From Anderseniella sp963787895 (GTDB lineage Bacteria > Pseudomonadota > Alphaproteobacteria > Rhizobiales > Aestuariivirgaceae): a stretch of 64,000 nucleotides of DNA. The translations under genes were made by a program, and so were the position numbers. Shown in pieces: positions 17,191 to 26,242 of the stretch (the stretch's first letter is position 1; each line of letters opens with the position of its first letter). Below the pieces are notes generated by a model, which saw nothing but the letters and a program-made list of their open reading frames with translations, was not told where the DNA came from and ran no database searches. The stretch lies in the NCBI GenBank assembly GCA_963787895.1, contig CAWBEX010000008.1, positions 248,001-312,000 on the forward strand, read 5' to 3'.

Positions 17191-18642
17191 ATGGCTACAA
17201 AAATACTGAACAACATTTCCGAAATCCGGAGGTATTTCCATCGCAATGAAGACCCCATTTATTTCGTTTCTGCCACGAACTTCAACCTTCTTGGGCTGGA
17301 TGAATGGTGCAAGAACTTCAAATACATTTGCTACATTGATTGCTACGACGGGCGCCACCCGAATGTGTTTTGCCCTTCTGAAGCGCCACATGCTGAATTC
17401 CAGTCTATTGAGGACATCAACAACTACCTCTTGCAGCACAAGGAAGTCATTGACCTGATCAAGCGCCGCGGTGGCAAACCGAAATTTGTTTTCCTGATGT
17501 TTGACGAGGAGACGGAACGCCTGGCGGAAGAGCTTGGCGGAGATGTGTGGTTTCCGAAAGCCGAGCTGCGCACCCGTTGTGACAACAAGATCAGTACCGT
17601 GCGTATTGGCGACAAGGCAGGAGTGCCTTCGGTTCCAAACACGCTGGTCGAGGTTACAAGCTACGAGCAACTTCGCAAAGCTTGCGACAAGGCCAAGATC
17701 GGTCACGATCTCGTCCTGCAATCTGCCTTTGGTGACAGTGGTCACACAACATTTTTCATTAAGTCGGAAGATGATTTCCGGCGCCATGAGCACGAGATTG
17801 TCGGTCAGGGCGAAATCAAGGTTATGAAGCGGATTGACTGCCGCGGCTCAGCCATTGAGGCGTGTGCGACTTCCGAAGGGACCATTGTCGGCCCGTTGAT
17901 GACTGAGCTCGTGGGTTTCAAGGATCTGACACCATATCGTGGCGGTTGGTGCGGCAATGAAATACTCGCAACTGCGTTCCCATCAAAGGTTCGCGACAAG
18001 GCTCGGGACTTGACGTTCAAGTTCGGTGAGCAGCTTCGCAAGGAAGGGTATCGCGGATACTTCGAGCTGGATTTCCTGATTGATCAGAAAACAGATGAAC
18101 TCTGGCTCGGAGAGTTGAATCCGCGCATCACCGGGGCTTCATCCATGACCAATCATGCTGCCTTTGCCCATGCGGATGCACCCTTGTTCCTGTTCCACCT
18201 GCTGGAATTTTCCAAGAAGGCGTTCAAGCTGGACGTTGACAAGCTGAACAAGCGTTGGGCTGATCCCGACATGATTGATAGCTGGTCCCAGATGGTAATC
18301 AAGCACACAGATGACAGCGTGGATATCCTGACTGACGCACCGCAAACGGGCATCTACAAGATGCTGGAGGACGGGCGGGTCGTTTTTGACCGCTTTGACT
18401 ATCACCGTCGCGCTGTCGAAAGTGAGAATGAAGCGTTTTTCCTACGTATCCTCAAACCTGGTGACTATCGTTATGAAGGTGCCGATCTTGGCATTCTGGT
18501 TACGCGTGGCCGGTCCATGACCAAGGAATTTGAGCTCAATGACCGGGCGAAGAGGTGGATACACGGCATCAAGTCCAGCTTCTTCGCGAAGCCAATCGAA
18601 ACAGCGGGAGCGGTTGCCGAACCCGCTTTCAAGATGATGTAG
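17191..18642 (+). CDS. ATP-grasp domain enzyme (carboxylate-amine ligase type)
   Basis: 483 residues. After a Rossmann-like pre-ATP-grasp region (about 1-125) comes an ATP-grasp fold. KAELRTRCDNKISTVRIGDKA leads into the nucleotide domain, LVLQSAFGDSGHTTFF is the flexible phosphate-binding loop, and the FELDFLID...WLGELNPRITG segment supplies acidic and Asn metal ligands. Databases often label this group biotin carboxylase, but the biotin carrier and lyase partners are absent here. Activation of a carboxylate by ATP and capture by an amine is the usual chemistry. ATG 17191 is preferred over 17146 because AGGGAG lies seven bases upstream. It stands between the decarboxylase and the C45 gene. 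Confidence 0.88.
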   Translation: MATKILNNISEIRRYFHRNEDPIYFVSATNFNLLGLDEWCKNFKYICYIDCYDGRHPNVFCPSEAPHAEFQSIEDINNYLLQHKEVIDLIKRRGGKPKFVFLMFDEETERLAEELGGDVWFPKAELRTRCDNKISTVRIGDKAGVPSVPNTLVEVTSYEQLRKACDKAKIGHDLVLQSAFGDSGHTTFFIKSEDDFRRHEHEIVGQGEIKVMKRIDCRGSAIEACATSEGTIVGPLMTELVGFKDLTPYRGGWCGNEILATAFPSKVRDKARDLTFKFGEQLRKEGYRGYFELDFLIDQKTDELWLGELNPRITGASSMTNHAAFAHADAPLFLFHLLEFSKKAFKLDVDKLNKRWADPDMIDSWSQMVIKHTDDSVDILTDAPQTGIYKMLEDGRVVFDRFDYHRRAVESENEAFFLRILKPGDYRYEGADLGILVTRGRSMTKEFELNDRAKRWIHGIKSSFFAKPIETAGAVAEPAFKMM

Positions 18643-18650
18643 GGCAAATA

Positions 18651-19637
18651 TTGCAGACACTTTGGCGAGCATTAAGTGAAGCGCAGCCTGGTCCCAAGTG
18701 GGCCGGGCTGTTCGCCGAGTATTGGCCTGCCTACCAGCGCTGGTGGCTGCGGGAAGGTGTGGGTGAGCGCGCAACCTATCTTGAGAGCCGCAATGCCATC
18801 CGTAAACACATGCCAGAGATATTGCCACTGTATGATGAGCTATGTGTGCTTGCTGGTGGAGGTGATAACGCAGCACGGTTTCTGAGCTTCTACAGTCCGC
18901 CGCCATATCTTTCCGGCTGCTCCCAGGCGATCTGGCCCGGCGAAGAGCCGGTGCTGGTGCGCAACTATGACTATAACCCATCAGCGTTCGACAGTCTGGT
19001 TCTTCACACCAGATGGCAGGGCCGGGCCGTCATGGGCACCAGTGATGGATTGTGGGGCCTGGTGGATGGCGTCAATGATGCCGGCCTAGCCATATCCTTG
19101 ACCTTTGGCGGTCGCCGTGCGGTCGGCAACGGTTTTGGTGTCCCATTGATCATCCGCTATGTCTTGCAGACATGCGAAAACGTTGAACAAGCAAGCCGCG
19201 CCCTGTCCCGCATACCTTGCCACATGAGTTACAATGTAACCGTGCTGGACGCAGATCGCCGCTACGTAACAGTGATGATGGCACCAGACAGGGCACCGCT
19301 AGTAACAAATCATGCTGTTGCGACTAATCATCAATGGAGTGTTGAGTGGGACAGCCACGCCCGCTTTACATCAACAGTTGAACGTGAACGCTATTTGCTG
19401 CAGCGGCTGACCTTGCACCGTGACACGCAAGAGAAGTTCATAAGGGCTTTCCTGAAGCCCCCGCTCTATTCTACGGCCTATTCGATCGGCTTCGGCACCC
19501 TGTACACTGCCGTTTATCGACCCAGAATGCGCGAGATGGAGATTCGTTGGCCAGATGCAAGCTGGGAATTCTCCCTTGATCGCTTCACGGAGTCGGCGTG
19601 CCACATTTACACGCCCGATGTTGCCCAAAGTGGCTGA
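18651..19637 (+). CDS. C45-type Ntn hydrolase / acyltransferase-like protein
   Basis: 328 residues from TTG 18651, eight bases after the ATP-grasp stop. The longer frame starting at 18555 lies inside the previous gene and is not trusted. GCSQAIWPGEEPVLVRNYDY has the pattern of the acyl-CoA:6-aminopenicillanate acyltransferase (C45) and choloylglycine hydrolase fold, in which a cysteine (here C90) becomes the N-terminal nucleophile after self-cleavage. GLVDGVNDAGLAISLTFGG and a conserved ATNHQW segment also fit. Members form or break amide bonds. The position suggests action on the product of the decarboxylase and ligase, which is inference. Confidence 0.82.
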   Translation: MQTLWRALSEAQPGPKWAGLFAEYWPAYQRWWLREGVGERATYLESRNAIRKHMPEILPLYDELCVLAGGGDNAARFLSFYSPPPYLSGCSQAIWPGEEPVLVRNYDYNPSAFDSLVLHTRWQGRAVMGTSDGLWGLVDGVNDAGLAISLTFGGRRAVGNGFGVPLIIRYVLQTCENVEQASRALSRIPCHMSYNVTVLDADRRYVTVMMAPDRAPLVTNHAVATNHQWSVEWDSHARFTSTVERERYLLQRLTLHRDTQEKFIRAFLKPPLYSTAYSIGFGTLYTAVYRPRMREMEIRWPDASWEFSLDRFTESACHIYTPDVAQSG

Positions 19638-19688
19638 CCCACGAGACTTGCAGCTGCGGCACCTCGGACCGACTGTCCGTTCACCCCA

Positions 19689-21473
19689 TTATAGTGGCGG
19701 CCACACCCACATGATCATCGGTACTGCGACCAGCAAAATGATGATCTGCAAGGGCAAGCCTACCTTCGTGTAATCCTGGAACTTGTAGCCGCCAGGGCCC
19801 ATCACCAGCGTGTTGGACTGGTGTCCGATCGGTGTCAGGTAAGGCGAGGCAGCCCCCACAGCCACAGCCATTAGGAAGGCATCCGGATCTGCATTCAACC
19901 CTGACGCAATGCCCATGGCGATCGGCGCCATCAGGATCGCGGTTGGCGTATTGTGCACGACATCAGACAGCCACATGGAAACGGCCAAGACCAAGGCGAT
20001 GATGCCCCACATCGGCATGTCTCCTGCCACGCTGACCAGGCCGCTTGCGATAAGATCCGTACCACCGGTATGCTGCAGCGCTTCGCCGATCGGGATCAGC
20101 GTGCCAAGCAGCAGGATCACCGGCCACTCGATTGCCTCATACATCTCTGTCAGTGAAATCGTATCCGTCAGCACCAGCAAAAGGACCGCGGCCATGAAGG
20201 CAACTGGTACAGTCAAGAGTCCGAAGGCAGCAGCGGCGATGGCCGCGCCGAATATGGTCGTTGATAGCCATATCTTGCCAGTTGGAATGTCTTCAGTAAT
20301 CGTGCGTGTGGCAAGGCGCAAGCAGCCAAGCTTGTGCAACGCATCGGCCATGGCCGCCTTTTCACCCTGCAGCAGCAACACATCACCGGTTTTAAAGCGT
20401 ATGTTCTTCAACCGGGCTGTTGGTTGGCGCCCCTGGCGGGCCAGCGCCAGAAGATTGACACCCAGGCGATCATGTATGCGGTACTGCCGCATCGACTTGC
20501 CTTCAATAGGCGAGTTCGGGAGCACGACTGCCTCGATCACTTCGACGTCCTCGGACTCCAGATCATGTTCATCCTCAACCTGATGACCAAGTGAACCGAG
20601 TTGTTTACCATCGGCAAGTGGTTGGATAAGGCCTGGATCGCCTTGCAGGATCAATACGTCGCCTTCGCGCACCTTTTCCGTGGCGCGCGGGGCAAGCCGG
20701 CGCACACTTTGACGAATTATTGCCACGACCGATATCTCGCGGTCGAATTTGTTCTCCAATTCTCTTACCCGCATCCCCGCCAAAGGCGAACCTTCAGGCA
20801 CATTCGATTCAAGCGTGTAGCGTTCGACGTGGAACAGGTTGTCATCCTCACCTTCAACTGCAATGCGTTCCGGCAACATGCGCCACGCGATTGTGCAAAG
20901 GTATATCAGCCCTGCAGCAGCCACGACGAGGCCGACAGGAGCAAAGTCGAACATGGCGAAGGGCTTGCCGGTCTGCGATTCGCGATATCCCGAGATGACG
21001 ATGTTTGGTGGTGTGCCGATAAGAGTGACGAGCCCGCCCAACAAACTAGCGAAAGAAAGCGGAATCAGAACGATTGAAGGCGACCGACCTGCCTTGTAAG
21101 CATTGCGAAGCGCGACCGGCAGCATTAGCGCCAGGGCTCCGACATTATTCATGACAGTCGATAGTGCTGCGACGATACCGCTGCCTGCGGCCACCTGAAG
21201 AGTTGGTGATCCGCGTGTACCTGCCAACAACTGGACCAACTTGTCGACGAGCCCGGAGTTCTGCAATGCTTGGGAGATAACCAGTACCGCTGCAACGGTT
21301 ATAACCGCTGCGTGGCCGAAACCCTCGAACGCATGCGTTGCCGGCACAACGCCAGTCACAACGGCCATGAGGAGCGCCATCACGCCCACAAGGTCATAGC
21401 GGACCTTGTTCCAAACAAACATCACCATGGCGAAAACGATGATGGCAAAAACGATGAGCTGCTCTGTTGTCAT
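19689..21473 (-). CDS. SLC13 family permease with two RCK C-terminal domains
   Basis: 594 residues from ATG 21473 (a TTG nine bases earlier is also possible). Two blocks of membrane spans (about 5-205 and 405-590) flank a cytoplasmic insert with two TrkA-C/RCK_C domains (about 212-295 and 305-390; EGDVLILQGDP and TGDVLLLQGEK are the paired signatures). VMNNVGALALMLPVAL and the GTPPN(I/T)V-like loop, plus SDVVHNTPTAILMAPIA, are the mirrored hairpin motifs of the DASS/SLC13 fold. Substrates in the family are dicarboxylates, citrate, sulfate or similar anions, with sodium. It converges with the C45 gene, so it may move the substrate or product of that cluster. Confidence 0.9.
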   Translation of the reverse strand: MTTEQLIVFAIIVFAMVMFVWNKVRYDLVGVMALLMAVVTGVVPATHAFEGFGHAAVITVAAVLVISQALQNSGLVDKLVQLLAGTRGSPTLQVAAGSGIVAALSTVMNNVGALALMLPVALRNAYKAGRSPSIVLIPLSFASLLGGLVTLIGTPPNIVISGYRESQTGKPFAMFDFAPVGLVVAAAGLIYLCTIAWRMLPERIAVEGEDDNLFHVERYTLESNVPEGSPLAGMRVRELENKFDREISVVAIIRQSVRRLAPRATEKVREGDVLILQGDPGLIQPLADGKQLGSLGHQVEDEHDLESEDVEVIEAVVLPNSPIEGKSMRQYRIHDRLGVNLLALARQGRQPTARLKNIRFKTGDVLLLQGEKAAMADALHKLGCLRLATRTITEDIPTGKIWLSTTIFGAAIAAAAFGLLTVPVAFMAAVLLLVLTDTISLTEMYEAIEWPVILLLGTLIPIGEALQHTGGTDLIASGLVSVAGDMPMWGIIALVLAVSMWLSDVVHNTPTAILMAPIAMGIASGLNADPDAFLMAVAVGAASPYLTPIGHQSNTLVMGPGGYKFQDYTKVGLPLQIIILLVAVPMIMWVWPPL

Positions 21474-21975
21474 GCTGTTCAAACCGTTAGAGGAGGCATC
21501 TTTGCTACGTCAGACTGGAGAGGAGGAAAAAGCCGGGTCAATGTTGAATGCTTCTAACATGAGCCACGCTACGCAGCTAGAATCTTCGCAGTAAGCCCGA
21601 GTTCTAATTCACTCGCTGCTTACTTGCTGTTCTCAACCGCTTCTGTAATCTTTCCGTGGCACGCGCACACCGCAAATGCCCGCATCCCACCCAATATAGT
21701 CTGAGCCGCTTCCAGCCCGAAGCAACCTTTGGGACGCCTTGAGGTGCATGTTTTTTGCACCCCGTTTCCTTTGTTGAGGTCTGACTCACGATTGCCCAAT
21801 ACTTGCCAGTTTGCTGCGCACAGTCTTGGATGACGGCGATGATCACACTAGCACTGACCTCGTGCAAGTCTCGATATGGGACAGAGACAAAGCAGGACGT
21901 ATTCTTCGCAGCGCTCGGCTCGGCTCGGATGCCGTTCGTGCACAAAGAAGCGGGCGTACCGCCGGGCGAATCCTG
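21474..21975. other. Gene-free stretch between permease and HbpS-like gene
   Basis: About 500 bases without a supportable gene. A small hairpin, GGTGCA at 21743-21748 with TGCACC at 21756-21761 around a T-rich loop, is the only structure noted. The 113-residue reverse frame here lacks a ribosome site and protein-like composition. Confidence 0.45.
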
Positions 21976-22410
21976 TCAACCTCCCGTATCAGCCTGATAG
22001 CCTGCAGCCTCAATGCCAGCCACTGCACAAATCTCATCGTTGTCAGAAGTATCACCAGTAACACCTGCCGCACCAATGATTGCGCCCTTTCGATCACGGA
22101 TCAGCACTCCGCCGGGCACCGGAACCAAATCGCCATTTGCCAAGGCATTCACGGATTGGACAAAATAGGGCTGCTCCTTCGCACGCTCAAAAATTGCCCG
22201 CGAACCGATACCCAGCGCAAGCGCTCCATTGGCCTTGCCAAATGCCACCTTGAAGCGAAGTGGAGAACTGCCGTCCTGGCTCTCAAAGGCCTTCACAGCC
22301 GAGCGTGCATCCAGAACAACCACACTCATCGGCTTCGTCAGCCCAATTTCCTGCGCCTTTCTCAGGACTGTAGTGACAATCTTGCGGCTCTTCGTCAATG
22401 AAATGGTCAT
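21976..22410 (-). CDS. HbpS/GlcG family protein
   Basis: 144 residues from ATG 22410, with GGAG upstream; the longer frame upstream is not coding. The sequence shows the family layout: N-terminal helix (SRKIVTTVLRKAQEIG), MSVVVLDARSAVKAFESQDG, KVAFGKANGALALGIGSR, and the Gly-rich VPGGVLIRDRKGAIIGAAGVTG, with the acidic end DNDEICAVAGIEAAG. Members bind heme or small ligands in some bacteria; others are of unknown function (GlcG of glycolate loci). It diverges from an SDR gene across 168 bp, which may be a shared regulatory region. Confidence 0.85.
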   Translation of the reverse strand: MTISLTKSRKIVTTVLRKAQEIGLTKPMSVVVLDARSAVKAFESQDGSSPLRFKVAFGKANGALALGIGSRAIFERAKEQPYFVQSVNALANGDLVPVPGGVLIRDRKGAIIGAAGVTGDTSDNDEICAVAGIEAAGYQADTGG

Positions 22411-22578
22411 TCGCTTCTTTCTCCTGAGTGTTTGTGAGATTACTACACAAGCTTGTTGTTTGCAGCGGAACTGCGGATTGGTCAATCCGCGTGACGGGAT
22501 TGTCTGAAATCGAGCTATTGCATGGCGCTGCATTCTGCCTGCATTGTCAAACTCTACAGACACAATGCGAGAAACCTG

Positions 22579-23337
22579 ATGCAGCAAAGACTGTCTGGCA
22601 AAAAGGCACTCATTACCGGAGCAGCCAAAGGCATCGGGCTTGGATGCGCCAGAATGTTGGCAAAGCACGGTTGCGAGGTCACGATTTGCGACATCAACGT
22701 TGCAGGCACTGAAAGTCTGGCGCAAGAAATTACCGGCCGCAGGGCCATTCATCTGGACGTAACGAGTAAGCGCGGTTGGGTTGCGGCAATCGACACTGCA
22801 GCGCAGGCAATGGGCGGGTTGAACATTCTGGTGAACAACGCCGGCATCATTATCCCCGGTTCTGTTGAATCGTTGTCAGAGCAGGACTGGGATCAGACAA
22901 TCGATGTTGACTTGAAGTCGGTCTTCCTGGGTTGCCAGACAGCCCTGCCCGTCCTTGCAAAAAGTGCTCCTGCTTCAATTATCAACATAGCGTCGATTTC
23001 ATCAATGATTGCCAGCAGCAACTTTGCTGCCTACAACGCAGCCAAAGCAGGGGTTCAGATGCTGACCAAGTCGGTTGCCCTGCACGCTGCACTCAAGCAC
23101 CCCGGCATAAGGTGCAATTCCATACATCCAGCTTTTGTCGATACAGATATGGTGGACAGAGTCACAAGAGCTCCGACGCGCGATGCGGCGAAAGACAAGC
23201 TCGCCCGGCAGATTCCGCTTGGCCGCATTGCGACGGTTGAAGATGTGGCATGGGCTGTGGTCTACTTGGCAAGCGATGAGTTTGCCTTCATGACTGGCTC
23301 TGAATTGAAACTCGATGGCGGCGTATCGGCCATGTAG
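22579..23337 (+). CDS. Short-chain dehydrogenase/reductase
   Basis: 252 residues from ATG 22579; an earlier in-frame ATG adds an unlikely extension. Classical SDR motifs: TGAAKGIGLG cofactor loop, a DIN acidic tip suggesting NAD preference, NNAG, catalytic Ser (IASISSM) and YNAAKAG, and a C-terminal SGSELKLDGG-like end (TGSELKLDGGVSAM). It oxidises or reduces an alcohol/keto group of unknown substrate in the cytoplasm. The GATase gene begins 36 bases later, so the two are likely co-transcribed. Confidence 0.92.
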   Translation: MQQRLSGKKALITGAAKGIGLGCARMLAKHGCEVTICDINVAGTESLAQEITGRRAIHLDVTSKRGWVAAIDTAAQAMGGLNILVNNAGIIIPGSVESLSEQDWDQTIDVDLKSVFLGCQTALPVLAKSAPASIINIASISSMIASSNFAAYNAAKAGVQMLTKSVALHAALKHPGIRCNSIHPAFVDTDMVDRVTRAPTRDAAKDKLARQIPLGRIATVEDVAWAVVYLASDEFAFMTGSELKLDGGVSAM

Positions 23338-23373
23338 CCAATTGAACCCTGACCCACTGCAAGACGATATGGC

Positions 23374-24102
23374 ATGAGCAAACCGCAAAAAATTCTGATT
23401 GTACTACACCAGGAAAGATCCACGCCCGGAAGGGTTGGCATGAGGCTCATGCAGAAGGGATACACCCTGGAGATTTGCCGCCCGGCCCTGGGCTGCAGGC
23501 TGCCGGAAAATCTCGAACAATATGCAGGCACCATGATTTTTGGTGGCCCTATGAGCGCCAACGACAACGAAGATTACATCAAGTATGAAATCGACTGGAT
23601 CTCCAGGCCACTGCGCGCAAGGGTGCCGTATCTGGGCATTTGCCTAGGCGGCCAAATGCTAGCAAAGCAACTCGGTGGCCGGGTCTATGGCTTTCCCGAT
23701 GATCATGCCGAAATCGGTTATTACCCGATAGAACCCACATCCGAAGGCCGAAAATATGGGCTATGGCCGGAAAAGGTCTATCAGTGGCATCGTGAGGGCT
23801 TTGACCAGATCAAGGGTTCAATCAGTTTGGCAACCTCGTGCGGCAAGTTTCCAGAGCAGGCATTTCGCTATGGCGATACCGCCTTCGCCATCCAGTTTCA
23901 CCCGGAAGTCACACAATGGATGATGCACCGTTGGCTAGCGAAGGCCGAACATCGGTTGGTACTTCCCGGTGCGAAACCGCGCGAGAGTCATTTTGAAGAC
24001 CGCTACGTCCATGATCGTTACGTCGACAGCTGGCTGGACCACTTTTTGGATTTGTGGCTTGGTAGCGCGAATTCATCACCAATTGGCCTTGCTGCAGAGT
24101 GA
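23374..24102 (+). CDS. Class I glutamine amidotransferase domain protein
   Basis: 242 residues. The GATase1 triad is visible: nucleophile Cys in GICLGGQMLAKQLGG, and His/Glu in AIQFHPEVTQW. The opening residues (ILIVLHQERSTPGRVG) and the FGGPMSAND stretch fit stand-alone GMP-synthase-like amidotransferases, which act on small amide donors or acceptors. The C-terminal 40 residues extend past the usual domain end. No synthase partner lies next to it, so its acceptor is unknown; it may release ammonia or cleave gamma-glutamyl bonds. A palindrome starts five bases after the stop. Confidence 0.88.
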   Translation: MSKPQKILIVLHQERSTPGRVGMRLMQKGYTLEICRPALGCRLPENLEQYAGTMIFGGPMSANDNEDYIKYEIDWISRPLRARVPYLGICLGGQMLAKQLGGRVYGFPDDHAEIGYYPIEPTSEGRKYGLWPEKVYQWHREGFDQIKGSISLATSCGKFPEQAFRYGDTAFAIQFHPEVTQWMMHRWLAKAEHRLVLPGAKPRESHFEDRYVHDRYVDSWLDHFLDLWLGSANSSPIGLAAE

Positions 24103-24106
24103 CCTT

Positions 24107-24125
24107 GTTTTGCAAATTGCAAAAC
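24107..24125. repeat. Perfect 19-bp palindrome
   Basis: GTTTTGCAA, a central A, then TTGCAAAAC. It begins five bases after the GATase stop. It may act as an extra 3' hairpin or as a binding site for a dimeric regulator. Confidence 0.6.
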
Positions 24126-24208
24126 ATGAAAACGCATTCTGCGATTGTGGTTTAACCGTACCACGCCTGAATGAGCAGATTTGGTAGGCAAAACTGTCTT
24201 GCACCCAA

Positions 24209-24237
24209 CATGTGCCAATGCAGCAATTTGGCACATG
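24209..24237. repeat. Inverted repeat (10-bp arms)
   Basis: CATGTGCCAA at 24209-24218 and TTGGCACATG at 24228-24237, separated by nine bases. It lies between the palindrome and the terminator in the same intergenic gap. Confidence 0.6.
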
Positions 24238-24295
24238 GTTTGCTCTGTAATTTACAGCGCTGAGATCATTGTATTGCGTACTCAGCCAGAGTTTG

Positions 24296-24336
24296 AAGCG
24301 GGAGCGTCCTTTGGGGCCTCCCGCTTTATTTTTTTT
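24296..24336 (+). terminator. Rho-independent terminator after the SDR-GATase genes
   Basis: AAGCGGGAG (24296-24304) pairs with CTCCCGCTT (24318-24326), followed by TATTTTTTTT on the plus strand. The T tract overlaps the stop codon of the reverse-strand cyclase gene. There is no T tract on the opposite side, so it acts on plus-strand transcripts. Confidence 0.9.
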
Positions 24337-26212
24337 CTGTCACTGCAATTGGGCGGTATACCGGAACCGGCTCGGCAAATCCGGCCAGTTCAATGTTGCC
24401 AACATGCATAATCCCTTGGGAATGCTCTTTGGCAAAGCCCGGCCCAAGGAGCACGGGACATCCGGTCTTTTTGGTGGCAGATTCAAGCCTAGCCGACATG
24501 TTCACCGAAGACCCGATTGCGGTATAATCAAACCTGAGATCAGAGCCAAAATTCCCAACTGAACATACGCCGGTCTCTATACCTGCTCCCACCAGTATCG
24601 AGGTCTGGCCCAAGCTTTCACGCCGAGCATTTTCCACTTCGAGAGCTGCGCGAATTGCAAGCACGGCATCCAGCGCACGAGCGCAATGATCGGGTTGATC
24701 TACAGGCGCATTCCAGAAGGCCAGGATGGCATCGCCCATGAATTTGTCGATGGTGCCATCTCGCTGGAAAATCTCATGGCTGGCGATTGTAAGAAACCGG
24801 TTGACCGTTGCATTGATCTCGTCAGCCGGCAGCTTCTCACTGCTGGACGTGAAACCCCGCATGTCCATCATGAGAACTGTAATTATCCTCTTCTCAGCGG
24901 TGGTTGTTAGGTCACGGCTGGACTGTGTGAGCATTGCAACCACGTTCGGCGACAGGTACTGCGAGAACTGACGTGACAACTGTCTTCGCCTGGCATCTGC
25001 TTCCCTGAACAAGCTGTATGCTTCCGCCATTGCAACTCCAGCGAGACCAACCGCTGGCTGCATCGGTTCGTACAGCTGTGCCGAGTTGAGATAGGCCATG
25101 AACCCCACAAGCAAGGGAGTTGCACATGCCACTGCCCCGGCCACCAACAGCACCCAAATCTTGTGGGAGAACAGGTAAGATACCAGCATGAGCAACGCTG
25201 CAAGAAGCAGGAAGCCTGCTCGTTCAAGAAACTTTGCCTGTGGTGGTTCTGTCAAAAACTGCCCGGTCAGGATCTGGTCTACAAGCACCGCATGGATATC
25301 TGCGCCAGGTCTTTCGGATACCGTCGGCGTCTTATGGAATTTGTCGACACCGAGTGCATTGACTGAAAGTATTACCGTCTTGCCAACAAGCGCATCACCG
25401 ATCTTGCCGTTCAGCACCTCAAGCGCCGAGTAACGTGAAACTTGGGCAGCGTCTTCCCATAGCCACACCGCGCCGCCACTGCTCAGCGGCACAATCTGGT
25501 CCGCCAGCTTCAACGCCTCATAACCCGCCGCATTCACCCGCAAGGCATAGCTGGTCGCACCCTTGGCGAGGCGTGCAAGCTCGAGCGAAAAGGCTGGCCA
25601 CAAATGCAACTGTGCTGCGTTGCCTGATGCCCAGACAAGCGGAACACTTCGCACCACACCATCAGGGTCTGATACCGACCTAACAATGCCAAGTCCGGCA
25701 GCTCCCTCACGAATTCCTGCCGTAGATGTGATGATTCCTGGCAAAACAGGTAGTGCTTCCTCACCGACCTGCCCAACAACAGACCAGCCCAACTCAGTTG
25801 CCGGCACATTCGAGGAAGGGAAATCACCTATGCTAGTCGCCAGTATTGTCGGACCAGAGGCAATCGCGCGGGCAAGTTGCTCGTCACGAATATCTCCACC
25901 AGCCTGATTGTCCTCTTCGGAGAACAAGATGTCTACACCAAGCGCTACGGCACCGGATTTGTGTATGTTGGTGATTAACGTCGCTATGCGGTCGCGCGGC
26001 CAAGGCCACCGACCCTCCACACCGATACTCTCATCATCAACGCCGACAATGACAACGCTGCTCAGGCTGGATTGCCTGGGGCGGAGTTTCTGATACAGGT
26101 CGAATGACTTGCCGCGAAACCCATCCAGGCCGCCATCAAATACGATGTGGGCAAGCAGGAGCGAAACTATTAGCGCAAATGCGCCAAGCCGGGACCTGAG
26201 AAAAGTCTGCAT
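24326..26212 (-). CDS. CHASE2 domain membrane adenylate/guanylate cyclase
   Basis: 628 residues: N-terminal span (about 10-28), a periplasmic CHASE2 sensor (about 30-330, with VVIVGVDDESIGVEGRWPWPR), three spans (about 335-410) and a cytoplasmic class III cyclase domain (about 435-628). The catalytic metal-binding Asp lies in VLMMDMRGFT and the second in GDAILAFW; DYTAIGSSVNMSARLES carries the transition-state residues. It makes a cyclic nucleotide in response to an envelope signal. It is last of a three-gene reverse-strand run after the FecR and TPR/barrel genes. The ligand is not evident. Confidence 0.93.
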   Translation of the reverse strand: MQTFLRSRLGAFALIVSLLLAHIVFDGGLDGFRGKSFDLYQKLRPRQSSLSSVVIVGVDDESIGVEGRWPWPRDRIATLITNIHKSGAVALGVDILFSEEDNQAGGDIRDEQLARAIASGPTILATSIGDFPSSNVPATELGWSVVGQVGEEALPVLPGIITSTAGIREGAAGLGIVRSVSDPDGVVRSVPLVWASGNAAQLHLWPAFSLELARLAKGATSYALRVNAAGYEALKLADQIVPLSSGGAVWLWEDAAQVSRYSALEVLNGKIGDALVGKTVILSVNALGVDKFHKTPTVSERPGADIHAVLVDQILTGQFLTEPPQAKFLERAGFLLLAALLMLVSYLFSHKIWVLLVAGAVACATPLLVGFMAYLNSAQLYEPMQPAVGLAGVAMAEAYSLFREADARRRQLSRQFSQYLSPNVVAMLTQSSRDLTTTAEKRIITVLMMDMRGFTSSSEKLPADEINATVNRFLTIASHEIFQRDGTIDKFMGDAILAFWNAPVDQPDHCARALDAVLAIRAALEVENARRESLGQTSILVGAGIETGVCSVGNFGSDLRFDYTAIGSSVNMSARLESATKKTGCPVLLGPGFAKEHSQGIMHVGNIELAGFAEPVPVYRPIAVTEKK

Positions 26213-26242
26213 CCAGCGTGCCTAGCATCCATTAGGGTAGTA

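Noticed and set aside
18555..18650. Upstream extension of the C45 gene
   Set aside because: Lies inside the ATP-grasp coding sequence in another frame; the TTG at 18651 fits the family N terminus better.
21604..21945. Reverse-strand 113-residue ORF as a gene or integrase fragment
   Set aside because: No ribosome site, no recognisable motif, composition not protein-like.
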